NCBI RefSeq assembly: GCF_024139115.2
Contig: NC_085139.1
Coordinates: forward strand, 14,603,533-14,667,532
Reading direction: 5' to 3'
DNA: 64,000 nucleotides
DNA from: Armigeres subalbatus
Lineage: Eukaryota; Arthropoda; Insecta; Diptera; Culicidae
Shown here piece after piece: positions 44,870 through 55,987 of this stretch. The position numbers and the translations under genes were made by a program. The notes under the pieces were generated by a model, which saw only the letters and a list, made by a program, of their open reading frames with translations, was not told the origin of the DNA and did no database searches. Positions within the stretch are counted from its first letter, which is position 1, and each line of letters begins with the position of its first letter.

Positions 44870-45254
44870 CAGTGTTGTCCTACACTCAGTGCGAAAAATT
44901 CTGCTCTTTGATTTTACTCCATCTAAACGATTTTACAGTCCTAACTAAGTAAGTGCAACTAATAGAGGTATATTTAAATTTCCTAAATGTCATGTCAAAC
45001 TATTGAAAAAATGCACACCAGAGCCACAGGAGCGCGCGCGCTGAAAATACACTCCAGTGAAAACACTCCAGTGTATTTTCAGCGCGCGCGCTCCTGTGGC
45101 TCTGGTGTGCATTTTTCCAATAGTTTGACATGATATTTAGAAAATTCAAATATCCCTCTATTAGTTGCACTCATTTAGTTAAGACTATAAAATCGTTTAG
45201 ATAGAGTAAAATCAAAGAGCAGAATTTTCTGCACTGAGTGTAGGACAACACTAC
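44870..45254. mobile_element. 385 bp palindromic MITE, hAT-like ends
   Basis: Arms of about 183 bp (44870-45052 and 45071-45254) match at over 90 percent around an 18 bp loop. The tip CAGTGTTGTCC fits hAT ends (CAGnG). ACTCAAC lies just outside each end, consistent with a worn 8 bp duplication (CACTCAAC and TACTCAAC). Near the loop, CAGCGCGCGCGCTG is itself a palindrome. Inserted in the 5' leader of the CR1-like LINE. Confidence 0.85.
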
Positions 45255-45698
45255 TACTCAACTCATCTCGCTACTACCTACACAGCTCAAACGGTACCAA
45301 TGCAGACGACACAAAACACAAAGAGACAATAAAGGCGCAAAAATGTTACCGGCCGCCAGCTGCTGCTGGGGCAGAAAATCCACAATTAAACGAAAATAAC
45401 CAGCAGCGACAACCTGTCGGCTAGTTATTTCGATGCAGAAAACACTTGGGCACGCAAAGGAAATGTATTTCCCGCGGCACTTGATCAATTTCACACGTTA
45501 ATTGATTTTTATTTATCACTGCACTGCAGAAACAAACTACACCGTTCACCGTTTCACCAAATATGAGTTGAATTGTGCAAGTCAATATAGTGTGCGTCGT
45601 AGGCTAGATTTGTGTGCTTAAAATCGATCTAGGCCAGGTAATGAGTTAATTTGTGCTATGTGTAGAAATATGTGCATTGTTGTAATTGTTTCGAATAG

Positions 45699-45967
45699 CC
45701 GACGGCTATATTTCCTTCCAAGCGCCAGGTCAGCGGAATCCCCCGGACGAAAGACCCCGGCAACCGTCATCTTGTCCGGTGGGAAGCGATTCGTCCTTAT
45801 ATCGCTTCAGTGGGGAGTGTGGTTGTCCATTGCCACCATCGACCAAGCCGCCATTCGAGACACGTGGAAGTCGCCAACCGCCATTCATTGGCCCACGTGG
45901 TGGCCCTCAATCGTCAACCGCCAGCGGCGGTAACAGCAGCGCAGGATACAGCAGCAGTAACCATCTG
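45699..45967 (+). CDS. Candidate exon, Pro/Gly/Ser-rich, unrecognised
   Basis: A 269 bp GC-rich block stands out from its AT-rich surroundings. It is preceded by TTGTAATTGTTTCGAATAG, a plausible acceptor, and followed by CATCTG then GTGAGT, a good donor. One frame is open throughout: DGYISFQAPGQRNPPDE, then GSRQPPFIGPRGGPQSS and SGGNSSAGYSSSNHL. The composition resembles a disordered segment of a regulatory protein. No domain is recognised. It lies inside the 19.3 kb TIR-bounded interval, so if real it may be a captured exon. It could also be chance. Confidence 0.35.
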
Positions 45968-46000
45968 GTGAGTCCGGCCCAATTGTTCTTTGAGTGAAGT

Positions 46001-46023
46001 GTGGCGTCCGCTGAGGACGCCAC
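46001..46023. repeat. 9 bp stem hairpin
   Basis: GTGGCGTCC, GCTGA, GGACGCCAC: a perfect 9 bp GC-rich stem with a 5-base loop, 33 bp after the candidate splice donor. Not followed by a T-run. Confidence 0.8.
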
Positions 46024-46966
46024 GGAGAAGTTTTTTGTGCCAACCGTAGGTTGAAGAGCGTGAATCGCTAAACATTCGAACATTTCGATGAATTGAGGTT
46101 GGGTGTCGGCGAGATACAAATCGTGCGCACGTATCGTAATTTATGGCCGCCCACCCAACCCAATCTGATTAGACACCCGGGTGCAACAGCATTAGCCGTT
46201 TCGTTGCTGCATCGATGTCGCACCGCTAGTAATGAAGACATGAAAAACAAACACAATAGCACAGATAGTAGAAGAATTTGAATACGCACACAAGTAGGAT
46301 AGAGTAAAGAGGAGAGAAAGAGGAAAGAATTCCACACAATTATAAGCATGCCTAATTAAATAAAAACTTCTGTTAATATTAAATGTCGAATAAATCTTAA
46401 ATTGTTAAGCCATCCAAAATGTAAAAGTTGTTACTCGTATTACTATTTATTGAATACATGTTTTGAGTGTTTCTACGTTGCTTCGGATTCGTTTGTAGTT
46501 TAATTTATTTGTCTTGAGTTTGAATTTATGTTGCGCGACCCTTTAGCTACCATCGCGACTCTGGTGGAGGATAGCGTAAACTCCCGATGATGATGAAATG
46601 ACGTCTTGTTGCGTCGTCATAAGTATGCGTGACCTCTTACCGTTGATTTTGAGATTTGATTGATGTTGCGAGAGTTATGCTGATGCGTCAATAGGGGTTT
46701 CTACTTGTTCCATTTTGGGAAAGTAGTCGCACTGGATCGATCTCTTTCTTCTTTGAAGATTGTACTTGGACTCGCCTTGATTGAGTCTCATCCGGGCAAA
46801 CAAACTTGGTGTGCGGTCTCCTTTATTGGAGTGGCGCTTAAGCCGCACATTTTCATAAGATCGCCAGTGCCAGCTACAAAGGATTAACCGAAACTAGCAG
46901 CTTTGCTAAGCTTTAAAACTTCATTGTATTGTGGTCCGATTATTGGTAACCCTGTAGGACACTATA
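46024..46966. other. Unrecognised DNA
   Basis: No gene or element supported. 46060-46270 is less AT-rich with short frames on both strands; the remainder is AT-rich. Confidence 0.4.
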
Positions 46967-46979
46967 CAATGAATAATAT

Positions 46980-49043
46980 TATATTTATTATTTATTTATT
47001 CAGACTAAGGCCGAAGTGGCCTGTGCGGCATATAAGAGTCTTCTCCATTCGGCTCGGTCCATGGCTACACGTCGCCAACCACGCAGTCTACGGAGGGTCC
47101 GCAAGTCATCTTCCACCTGATCGATCCACCTTGCCCGCTGCGCACCTCACCTTCTTGTGCCCGTCGGATCGTTGTCGAGAACAATTTTTACCGGGTTACT
47201 GTCCGACATTCTGGCTACGTGCCCGGCCCACCGCAGTCGTCCGATTTTCGCGGTGTGAACGATGGATGGTTCTCCCAACAGCTGATGCAACTCGTGGTTC
47301 ATTCGCCTCCTCCACGTACCGTCCGCCATCTGCACCTCACCATAGATGGTACGCAGCACTTTCCTTTCGAAAACTCCAAGTGCGCGTTGGTCCTCCACGA
47401 GCATCGTCCAGGTCTCGTGTCCGTAGAGGACTACCGGTCTAATGAGCGTTTTGTAGATTGTCAGTTTGGTACGGCGGCGAACTCTATTCGATCGGAGCGT
47501 CTTGCGGAGTCAAAGTACGTACGATTTCCAGCCACTATGCGTCTCCGAATTTCTCTGCTGGTGTCATTTTCGGCAGTCACCAGTGAGCCCAAGTACCCCA
47601 CAAATTCTGCTACCACCTCGATTTCGTCACCACCGATGCAAACTCGCGGTGGGTGGGTTATCGTCTCTTGAACCTCTTCCTATCATGTACTTTGTCTTCG
47701 ACGTGTTGATGACTAGTTCGATCCGCTTAGCTTCCCTCTTCAGTCTGATGTAGGCTTCCTCCATCTTCTCAAAGTTATGTGCCATAATATCTATGTCGTC
47801 AGCGAAGCCAAATAGCTGGACGGACTTATTGAAAATTGTACCACTCGTGTTAATCCCTGCTGTTCGTATTACCCTTCCAAAGCGATGTTGAATAGCAGAC
47901 ACGAAAGACCATTACCTTGCCATAACCCTCTGCGGGTTTCGAAGGGACTCGAGAATGCCCCTGAAACGCGAACTACGCACATCTCCCGATCCATCGTCGC
48001 TTCTATCAACCGTGTCAGTTTATCCGGAAATCCGCTTTTGTGCATAAGCTGTCATAGCTGGTCTCGATCGATTGTATCATATGCGGCTTTGAAGTCGATG
48101 AATAGATGATGTGTGGGCACATTGTATTCGCGGCATTTCTGCAGTACTTGGCAAATGGCAAACACCTGGTCTGTGGTAGAGCGTTCGCTCATAAAACCCG
48201 CCTGGTACTGCCCACGAACTCCCTTGCAATTGGTGCTAGTCGACGGCATAAAATTTGGGAGAGTACCTTGTAGGCGGCGTTCAGCAATGTGATTGTGCGG
48301 TAATTGCTACAATCTAGCTTATCGCCCTTTTGTAGATGGGACACGACACCTTCCATCCACTCCTGCGGCAAAACTTCCTCCTCCCAATTCTTGGTAATGA
48401 CCCAGTGCAGCGCTCTAGCCAGTGCCTCACCACCGTGTTTAAATAGCTCTCCTGGTAGTTGGTCAACCGCAGGGGCTTTGTTGTTCTTCAGCCGGCCAAT
48501 CTCCTCCTGGATTTCCAGGAGATCCGGGGCCGGTAAAATTATGTCCTGCGCGCGTTCTCCCAGGTCCATCACCATTCCGCCATCTTCGTCTGCCACATCG
48601 CCATTCAGGTGTTCTTCGTAGTGGATCACCTCACGCTCGTTCGTAAGAAGGTTCCCGTTCATGTCCTTGCACATATCAGGCTGTGGCACGTGCCCATTAC
48701 GTGAACGGTTTAACTTCTCATAGAACTTTCGTGTGTTATTAGCGCAGTACAGTTGCTCCGTCTCTTCACGGTCTCGATCTTCCTGCTGGCGCTTTTTCCT
48801 CCGGAAAATCGAGTTTTGTCTGTTCCGCGCCCGTTTGTATCGTGCCTAGCTCGCCCTCGTGCGGTGTTGCAGCAATCTCGCCCATGCTGCATTCTTCTTT
48901 TCCACTAACTGCTTACATTCGCCGTCATACCAGTCGTTTCTCTGATCCGGGGGCACCGTGCCAAGTGCAACAGTTTGCGAAAGTGCTTCAATGGCGGATC
49001 GAATATCTCTCCAGCCATCTTCAAGAGACGCTGCGCCTAGCTG
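46980..49043 (-). mobile_element. RTE-clade LINE (JAM-like), 5'-truncated
   Basis: A 13 bp duplication CAATGAATAATAT flanks it (46967-46979 and 49044-49056). The 3' end on the minus strand is CTGAATAAATAATAAATA, the short A/T tail usual for RTE elements. The 5' end starts in the region between endonuclease and RT, so the copy was truncated on insertion. Compared with the other LINEs here it is the least decayed, hence probably young. Confidence 0.85.
47147..49040 (-). pseudogene. RTE reverse transcriptase remnant
   Basis: In order from the 5' side: RNDWYDGECKQLVEKKNAAW (48930), an in-frame stop at about 48848, RKFYEKLNRSRNG (48720), LKNNKAPAVDQLPGELF (48460), YRTITLLNAAYKVLSQIL (48290), QYQAGFMSERSTTDQ (48200), motif A FIDFKAAYDTID (48070), GNGLSCLLFNIALE (47900), motif C FGFADDIDIMA (47790), then FERKVLRTIYG and RLRWAGHVARM (47200). 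At least four frameshifts. The catalytic aspartates are still readable. These motifs match RTE elements, the group of Aedes JAM1. Confidence 0.8.
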
Positions 49044-49229
49044 CAATGAATAATATATGAGATAAATAAATAGCTTAATTAACTAAAAAAGGACAAGGAT
49101 TGACAAAATTTAGAAGTGCCTTTTGTTCTTATATCCGGAAGTAGTGGTATGAATTTTTGTGTAATTTATAGTTCAGGTAAATTTCCCGTTTTTTGGTTTT
49201 TTTTTTCATTTCTTCTTATTATAATCAAA

Positions 49230-49760
49230 TGTATATTGGTCCTGAGGTGAACGGCAATTCCAACCATTGAACAACCCACTGCATAGTTGAATTTTATCAA
49301 CACAAAGTGGAAGTGACTTCAAACTATCGACAGACACAGTCCTTAGTTAAGTTTTCCTTGATCCAAACAGATCCGTTGGCGATTTCGACCACCATTCAAT
49401 CTACACACCATACAGTTATTTTTTATTTAATTTGTCCTGGTTCAGTGGTCCAAAACTACATTTCACTTGATCCAAATAGGTTCAATGGCAACTCCCGGCC
49501 ACCAACAAACCCACTCCAAAAAATGGTTTTCCCTGATTCGACTAGATCCGGTAGAAACTCTGACCTTCAACCATCTCACCCCAGAGTGAAATTTTATTAA
49601 CTCTGTTAGGTCCAGAAGTGGTTTCAAAACACCGTCAGACCCACTCCAGAATTCGATTTTCCTTGACGCGAATAGGTCCGATAACGATTCCGATAATCGA
49701 CCGACGCATTTCAGAGCTGGATTTTATTGACCCAACTAGACCCAGCAGTGCGTAGGCTCT
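49230..49760. repeat. Degenerate tandem repeat
   Basis: CCTTGATCCAAACAGATCCG-like and AGTTGAATTTTATCAACAC-like segments alternate at least four times (starts near 49355, 49468, 49530 and 49661) with CCACTCCA between them. Spacing is irregular (60-130 bp), so it is old. Confidence 0.55.
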
Positions 49761-51129
49761 GAAAAAAACCTTAACATTTTTAATGAACTTCCAGCACGGC
49801 TCTGGAAGGTCGCTTAAATAACTTGTGAAATAATCAAAAAAAGTATCACCAAATGGAAACAAATGGACATTCTGCAATTCAAATGAACTTCAGGAACAAA
49901 AGTTCTTGTTCTCTTCACAGTATTGAATGATGTTTAAAGCATCTTTAAACCACTAAACATTCTAATTTTACTGTTGATGCATTTCAAATTGTCAAATTGT
50001 TGTTAAATTTTCCCATTTTTATAATAAAAAGAGGGGCGCCAAATCATGGTTTCGGTGTGCTAGGGTGCTAGCAGTCCACGCTACGGCTCTGCTTACATAT
50101 TGTGCAAATAGTCAAAGAAGAGCTTAATAGCTTGATTAACTGTACACATCGTAGTTGCTAATCATGATTGGCCGAGAAACAGCAAATATGCATAGCTCAC
50201 CAATTAAATAATATTCTTGGGATACAAGAAAGTTATTCTTATTGTATACTTGCTTCGGTGTTTCCAAATCATGACCAATAATGATGCTGGTCACGTGCTA
50301 CAAAATTTAGGATTTAGGATTAGGAGAGGAAAATTAGGAATGCTCTGCATCTCCGTGAGCGCTATGCGAAAGGAATCGTTGGTTAGTTGAGAAGGTAATT
50401 CGTGTGAAACCCCTTGATAAGCGACAAAGTATGTATTACGAAGTTGTTTTGAAAACAAGAAGACGAAAACTGTGTTTCAAATAAATCCAACGCAAGATCA
50501 ATGTGTTTCGTTTAATAATCTTCTACAACACGATCGATCCCGCACTAAATAATTTTGTGCTCTTCGATGCAGACATTAGTTTTATCACTTCACGTTCTCC
50601 TACACTAGTTGGCATCAACACGATCCACAATGGGGAAAATGTTGCATGTTTCGGGCAAAATTCAATAACTCAAAAGGCCGCTGAACGAAAATTCTGACCA
50701 AGAACTTTTCTTAAACAAATTTTTCCCAGGAATCGAATGGGGCAGTTTCGGATCCGGCACGGCATTCCTAATAGGACTTTTTGGACGTTTTCCCCAACTT
50801 CCCCAGAGCTTTGATACTATGAACGGAATGCAGCCGTTATAAGCAGTTTACGGCATATTTCTGATTGAATCTGAATGATTAGAATATTGTTGGGTAAGCG
50901 CAGTGTTATTCTATCTGGAGAGTATGTTAGTTAAAGGGGAATATGGGGTAAAATAGTCTCATATATTACATACATACAAATGAATTTCTGTCTGTCTGTC
51001 TGATCATTATAGACTCGGGAACTACTGAACCATCCGGCGTGAAAACTAGTATGCAGAGGTTTTTGGAGTCGAGAAGGTTCTTATGATACTTGGAGACCCC
51101 TCCCTCTCAGGTGCTCCCCAGGCTTCCCC

Positions 51130-51790
51130 AGGCTTCCACATAAATAAAAAAAATTACAGCATAACTCGAGAACTAATCAAGCAAATGCAACCAAAGTTGG
51201 CATGTTAAGGTTTTTGAAGTCAAGAAATGTTTCTGTGGTGATTCGTGACCCCTCCCCCTTTTGGAAGGGGGGGCTCTCATACAAATGAAACATAAATGTC
51301 TGCATAATTCGGAAACTGATCAAGCAAATGGAACCGAATTTGGCATGTGGTGGATATAATAGGCAAAAAATGTTTCTGTGGTAGTTCGTGAGCCCTCCCC
51401 TCTCTGCAAGGAGGGGGGGGGGCTCCCATACTAATGGAATCGGAATTTCCACATAACTCAAAAACTAATCATGCAAATGGAACCAAATTTGGTATGTTAA
51501 GGTTTTTGAAGTCAGGAAATGTTTCTGTGGTGGTTCGTGACCCCTCCCCCTTCTCGAAGAGGGGGGCTCTCATACAAATGAAACATAAATTTCTGCATAA
51601 TTCGGAAACTAATCAAGCAAATGAAATCAAATTTGGCGTCTGAGGGTTTTTGAAGGCAAGAAATGTTTCTGTGGTGGTTCGTGACCCCTCCCACCTCTAG
51701 AAGGGGAGAAGGGATGTTATACAAATGAAACAGGAGTTTCTGCATAACTCGAGAACTAATCAAGCAAATGGAATAAATTTTGGCATGTAA
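51130..51790 (+). repeat. Tandem modules with CTCGAGAACTAATCAAGC
   Basis: Five modules of about 110-130 bp each carry ATAACTCGAGAACTAATCA, AAATTTGGCATG, GAAATGTTTCTGTGGTGG and a C-run/G-run pair (CCCTCCCCC then GGGGGG). Inverted copies lie at 54005-54710. The CCTCCCCC...GGGGGG pairs can each fold. The unit resembles a widespread insect transposon-associated satellite I cannot name. Confidence 0.75.
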
Positions 51791-51999
51791 ACGTCTGTGA
51801 AAAATGAACTGGCTGTGTAAAATCACAGAAGATGTCACCACTTTCTTCAGCAAAACTGTTGGCTTTGCAGAAAAATATCAGGGGTAAAGTTTGACTATAC
51901 TCTGAAGACCCTGATATCCGAAACCTTGGGAAGGTTTCGCTTCTGAGAGCATGCAAATGAATCTGTGTGTGAATCCTAAATCACATTGTTTGATAGTTC

Positions 52000-52530
52000 G
52001 TTATGCATGAGATTAATTTTCTTGAATACGAGATGCTCAAGGTACTCCAAAACGTTCTGGAGTTCAGCCCACGGTATCTATCAGATCAATCAAGGTTTTA
52101 GTCAATGTCCTCATCGTCGGTATTCATCTGATCTGGTTTTATAAGCATATACGCATAATGCATATCCAATTTTCTTGAGTACGGGATGCTCAAGGTACTC
52201 CAAAACGATCTGGAGTTCAGTCCACGGTATCTATTAGATCATTCAAGGCTTTTGCAATGTTTTCATCGTCGGTATTCTTCTGATCTGGTTCAATAGCATA
52301 TACGCGTCATGCATACTATTTTTTTACAATACGAGATGCTCATGAAACTACAAAACGTTCTGGAGTTCAGCTAACGGTATCTACCGGATTGATCAAGGCT
52401 TTTACAATGTCCTCATCGTCGTATACCCCTAAAATTCTCTTGAGTTTAGTTCATAGTATCTTCCAGATCAATCAAGACTTTCGCAATATCCTTATTATCG
52501 GTATTTACCCAATCCGGTGTAATAACCATA
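52000..52530 (+). repeat. 150-bp satellite, 3.5 copies
   Basis: GAGATGCTCAAGGTACTCC-type landmarks at 52030, 52183 and 52333 give a 150-153 bp period. ACGGTATCTA, GATCAATCAAG and CCTCATCGTCGGTATTC recur in the same order. The fourth copy lacks its first third. Confidence 0.8.
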
Positions 52531-52627
52531 CCCTAGTAACATTTTGGTTTTATACTGGTTTTATAACACTCTTGTAGGATAAATTATGGTCTTCAAGAGC
52601 GTTACAAAACTTAAAATGTTACTTGGG
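52531..52627. mobile_element. 97 bp MITE
   Basis: The left end CCCTAGTAACATTTT and the right end AAAATGTTACTTGGG are inverted. The inner parts TTTTATACTGGTTTTATAAC and GAGCGTTACAAAACTT extend the pairing. It directly follows the 150-bp satellite. A relative is at 61107-61171. Confidence 0.75.
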
Positions 52628-52824
52628 ATATGATCCAAACTTCAATGAACATGAAATCCAATGGCCAAGGTGCTCCAAAATAATTTTTGAGTCAAGATGC
52701 ACAATGACAATAAGTCAATTCCATGAGTCAATGATCCCTTCAATATCGACTCATGGAGGTTTGAGTGTAGTTCAATCGTTACGGGTTATCAGGACGTTTT
52801 GTTGAACCTAAAAGGTCTGTAATA

Positions 52825-53251
52825 GCCAAGGATGTTATCGATCATTTAGTAATCTGCCTTCGATCATTTAGTAGTTTTTCCATAACTCATTCCAGAGGCT
52901 AAATTTCAAAATGTGTTGTATGGTGGAGTTCTAGTGCAAAGGTTTATCTACAACTCTGTCTAACAATTCGTTGTTTAAATTTCACTAATAACGGAGCTAT
53001 AGGGCTAGTAGCAGTAACATAGACTAAATGATTGCATATTTTGTTATCATTTAGTATAAGTATAGCAACTAGCACCGTAACTCCTTTAGCAGTGGAATTC
53101 GAACATCGACCTGTTAAGGAGAGTTGTAGAAAAACCTTTGCACTAAAAGTTCACCAGACAATACATTTTGAAATTCAACCTCTGGAATGAGTTATTGACA
53201 AACTACTAAATGATCGAACGCAGATTACTAAATGATCGATAACATCTTTGG
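52825..53251. mobile_element. 427 bp palindromic element
   Basis: Arms of about 205 bp meet near 53035. The left end CCAAGGATGTTATCGATC pairs with GATCGATAACATCTTTGG. The motif ATCATTTAGTA occurs twice at each tip and again at the loop (GACTAAATGAT and ATCATTTAGTAT), six times in all. Noncoding. Confidence 0.85.
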
Positions 53252-53409
53252 TAATAGCTTGTATGAATAATGATTGAAGTCGTATCAACTCAATAAACCT
53301 ACTGGGATATCATATCATACACTAGCAAATTCGTCCTGAAAGGGTTAAAAAAGTCAACTCAGTAGCTGCTTAAAAAAAGCTTTTACATGTGTAACACCAA
53401 TTCTCTTAA

Positions 53410-54005
53410 ACTATGATTTGATCACACAAATATCGAGGCAGTAATCTGTTAATTACTTTGAAAATGAACACCATTGTTCAACACACAATTGCTTGACTAA
53501 GAGCCACCGCAAAGCATCCAAAAGGAAGTAAAGGACGTGAATCTGCTAAATCTTATAATGAAACTCATAATCTTATTCTGCATACGCTGCAATCTCGATA
53601 TTTGTATCTGATTTGCTAAAACAAAATGGAAGAACAAAAGTCCAAGTTAGGAGAGATGAGTGATTGCAACAACTGTATTGCACTTACAATATTTGATTTG
53701 TTTTTCAGCCGACAGAAAAGTCCAAACTTCTGGGCTATGTTCTTGATGACATTGTCAATATGTTGGTCAAATTTCAATTTATCATCATTAATCATGCCAA
53801 GATATTTAATTTCTCGTACACAGTGTCTCGTCATCACTTTTCACCGAGACATCATCAATTGAATGATTTCGAGAAATAATCATATACTTATATTAGTAAA
53901 TTCAATTTTAACTAGTTGTACTTTCACCATCTACTTGAAGAATGCAAATCTGCATTCAAGTAATCAATCACATCTTCTAAGTCTTTAGCTGCAATGAATA
54001 ACATT
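53410..54005 (-). pseudogene. CR1/L2-like LINE, RT C-terminal fragment
   Basis: The same family as 38640-45560: it corresponds to about 38930-39550. Readable parts are YLGMINDDKLKFDQHIDNVI, ISPNLDFCSSILF and the KDLEDVIDYL region on the minus strand. It lacks both ends and has several frameshifts. It sits between the arms of the 4.3 kb foldback. Confidence 0.75.
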
Positions 54006-55289
54006 TGTATGCGAGCCTCCCCGTCCAGAAGGGTAGAGGTCAAGAACCACCACAGAAATACTTCTAACATACCAAATTTGGTTCTATTTGCTTAATTAGT
54101 TTATGAGTAATGTGGAAATTTCGATTCCATTAGTATGCCCCTCCCCTCCTTGCAGAGAGGGGAGTGCTCATGAACTACCACGGAAACATTTTTTGCCTAT
54201 TATATCCATCACATGCCAAATTTCGTTCCATTTGCTTGATCAGTTTCCGAATTATGCAGAAATTTATGTTTCATTTGTATGAGAGCCCCCCCTTCCAGAA
54301 GGGGGATGGGTCACGAACCACCACAGAAACATTTCCTGACTTCAAAAAACTTCACATACCAAATTTGGTTCCATTTGCATGATTAGTTATGTGGAAATTC
54401 CGATTCCAATAGTATGAGTGCCCCTCCTCCTTTCAGAGAGGGGAGGGCTCACGAACTACCACAGAAACATTTTATGCCTATTATATCCACCACATGCCAA
54501 ATTCGATTCCATTTGCTTGATCAGTTTCTGAATTATGCAGACATTTATGTTTCATTTGTATGAGAGCCCCCCCTTCCAAGAGGGGAGGGTCTGAACCACC
54601 ACATAAACATTTCTTGACTTCAAAACTCTTAACATGCCAACTTTGGTTGCATTTGCTTGATTAGTTCTCGAGTTATGCTCTATTTTTTTATTTATGTGGA
54701 AGCCAAACCCCCCTTTAACTAACATACTCTCCAGATAGAATAACACTGCGCTTACCCAACAATATTCTAATCATTCAGATTCAATCAGAAATATGCCATA
54801 AACTGCTTATAACGGCTGCATTCCGTTCATAATATCAAAGTTCTGGGGGAAGTTGGGGGAAAACGTCCAAAAAGTCCTATTAGGAATGCCGTGCGGGATC
54901 CGAAAATACCCCCATTCGATTCCTGGGAAAATTTTGTTAAAGAAAAGTTCTTGATCAGAATTTTCGACTAAGAATGAGATTATGTAGTAAGCGTTAATAG
55001 GAATATTGTATAACCTAAAGTTTTGAAAACAACTTTACGATTATGTTCGGCAGCGCAGCCAAAATTTTGATAATATAAAGTATGGTTTAAATTTAAATTT
55101 GTTTCGAAATTCCGCGGAATTCCGTTAAATTTCGTTGAAAGCTAGATTTTTCTAGCGAAATTTTTGTAATTTTACGAAACGAAACGAAATCAAGAAATCA
55201 GATTTCGCCATGCTCAAATTCCGCGGAATTTCGTTTCGAACCACCTGAAACGAAATTTTTCGAAATACCGCATATGCTTAATACCAAGT

Positions 55290-55987
55290 AAAGGGACTCT
55301 TGGAATTCGTTGACCTGCTCCAGAATCATGCGGAGCGTGACAATGTGGTCCACACAGGATCTTCCGGCACGGAATCCGGCCTGCTGCCGCCGGAGAGTCG
55401 CATCGATCTTCTCCTGAATTCGGGCTATAGGCGGAAATTATCCTATAGGATAATTTTGCATAGAACTTTGAGAACGGTACACAGCAACATAATGCCTCGC
55501 CAGTTATCGCATACAGTCAGGTCACCTTTGAATCTCTAGCAGTCGGATCCTAGGCAGATCATGCCGAGGTGGTGATGGCCTGGTTGGCACTTGAAAAAGT
55601 TGTTCGAAGTGCTCGAACCAGCGTTTCAGCTGGTTAGTTGGTACGGTCAATAACTGATCATTCGCGTCTTTCACAGGCATCGTTGCATTCATCTTCGCCC
55701 CGCTTAAGCGTCGTGAGATATCGTAGAGGAGGCGAATGTCCTCGGTTGCGGCCAAGATGAATACACCACTAGGTGTTCCAATCTGCCAAATTCACGATTC
55801 AGCCATCTTGGATTTTAGTATGGGAGAGCCAGCCGGTTTGTTTATGTTTTGCACCGAAAATGAATTTTTCACCCCACCTTCTTCTCGTCCATAAATTGAG
55901 CACATTGTAACACCTAGCTGTGTATTCATCTTGGTTGCGGCTGCTCTCTCTCCTTTGTCGGCCAGAGAGTCTGCCCACGCTCGCTTG
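55290..55987 (-). pseudogene. LINE RT fragment, middle piece (split LINE)
   Basis: Minus strand: RAWADSLADKGERAAAT (55985-55935), TEDIRLLYDISRRLSGAKM (55750), PTNQLKRWFEHFEQLFQVP (55630), then IQEKIDATLRRQQAGFRAG and DHIVTLRMILEQVNEFQES (55440-55300). This is the fingers region before RT motif A. A stretch 55770-55925 (KMNTQLGVTMCSIYG) interrupts the protein, so a small insertion or rearrangement is present. It continues upstream at 57757 and downstream at 35970. Confidence 0.75.

Larger units (their letters stand above)
38640..45560 (-). mobile_element. CR1/L2-like LINE, nearly full length, interrupted
   Basis: The minus-strand order is 5' leader (about 45560-44870), ORF1 with coiled coil and zinc knuckle, ORF2 with endonuclease and reverse transcriptase, and a short 3' UTR ending near 38640. 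Two later insertions sit in it: a palindromic MITE in the 5' leader (44870-45254) and a retroelement in the RT domain (40072-42077). Without these it is about 4.5 kb, normal for the group. Clade is inferred from LDLKRAFETI, GVPQGSVLGPILF, FADDT and the C-terminal LQWLSVKQ region. Confidence 0.8.
50686..54965. mobile_element. 4.3 kb foldback with ~1 kb arms
   Basis: GAAAATTCTGACCAAGAAC at the left matches inverted 54947-54965 at the right, and the match continues for about 1 kb on each side through AACGGAATGCAGCCGTTATA, CGCAGTGTTATTCTATCTGG and the tandem modules of 51130-51790. The left arm has about 150 bp extra near 50960-51120. The 2.2 kb between the arms holds a 150 bp satellite, a MITE, a smaller palindrome and a LINE fragment. 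No target duplication was found. Confidence 0.8.
35971..55279. mobile_element. 19.3 kb TIR-bounded interval inserted in a LINE
   Basis: AATACCAAGT occurs at 35961-35970 and 55280-55289, directly outside AAGGGTATGCG (left) and CGCATATGCTT (right), which are imperfect inverted copies. The LINE coding sequence reads through if the interval is removed (FQESLYLV joins FIDYEMAFD). CGAAACGAAACGAAAT-type motifs are dense in the first 180 bp and the last 200 bp, a shared subterminal signature. The 10 bp duplication fits a Mutator-like element. The interior is mostly later insertions; no transposase is recognised. Confidence 0.7.

Noticed and set aside
45316..45470. Separate minus-strand gene upstream of the CR1-like LINE
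   Set aside because: Position and composition fit the LINE 5' leader; the 78-codon frame at 45258-45494 has no motif.
46001..46023. Transcription terminator
   Set aside because: A GC stem is present but no T-run follows, and rho-independent termination is not expected in this genome.
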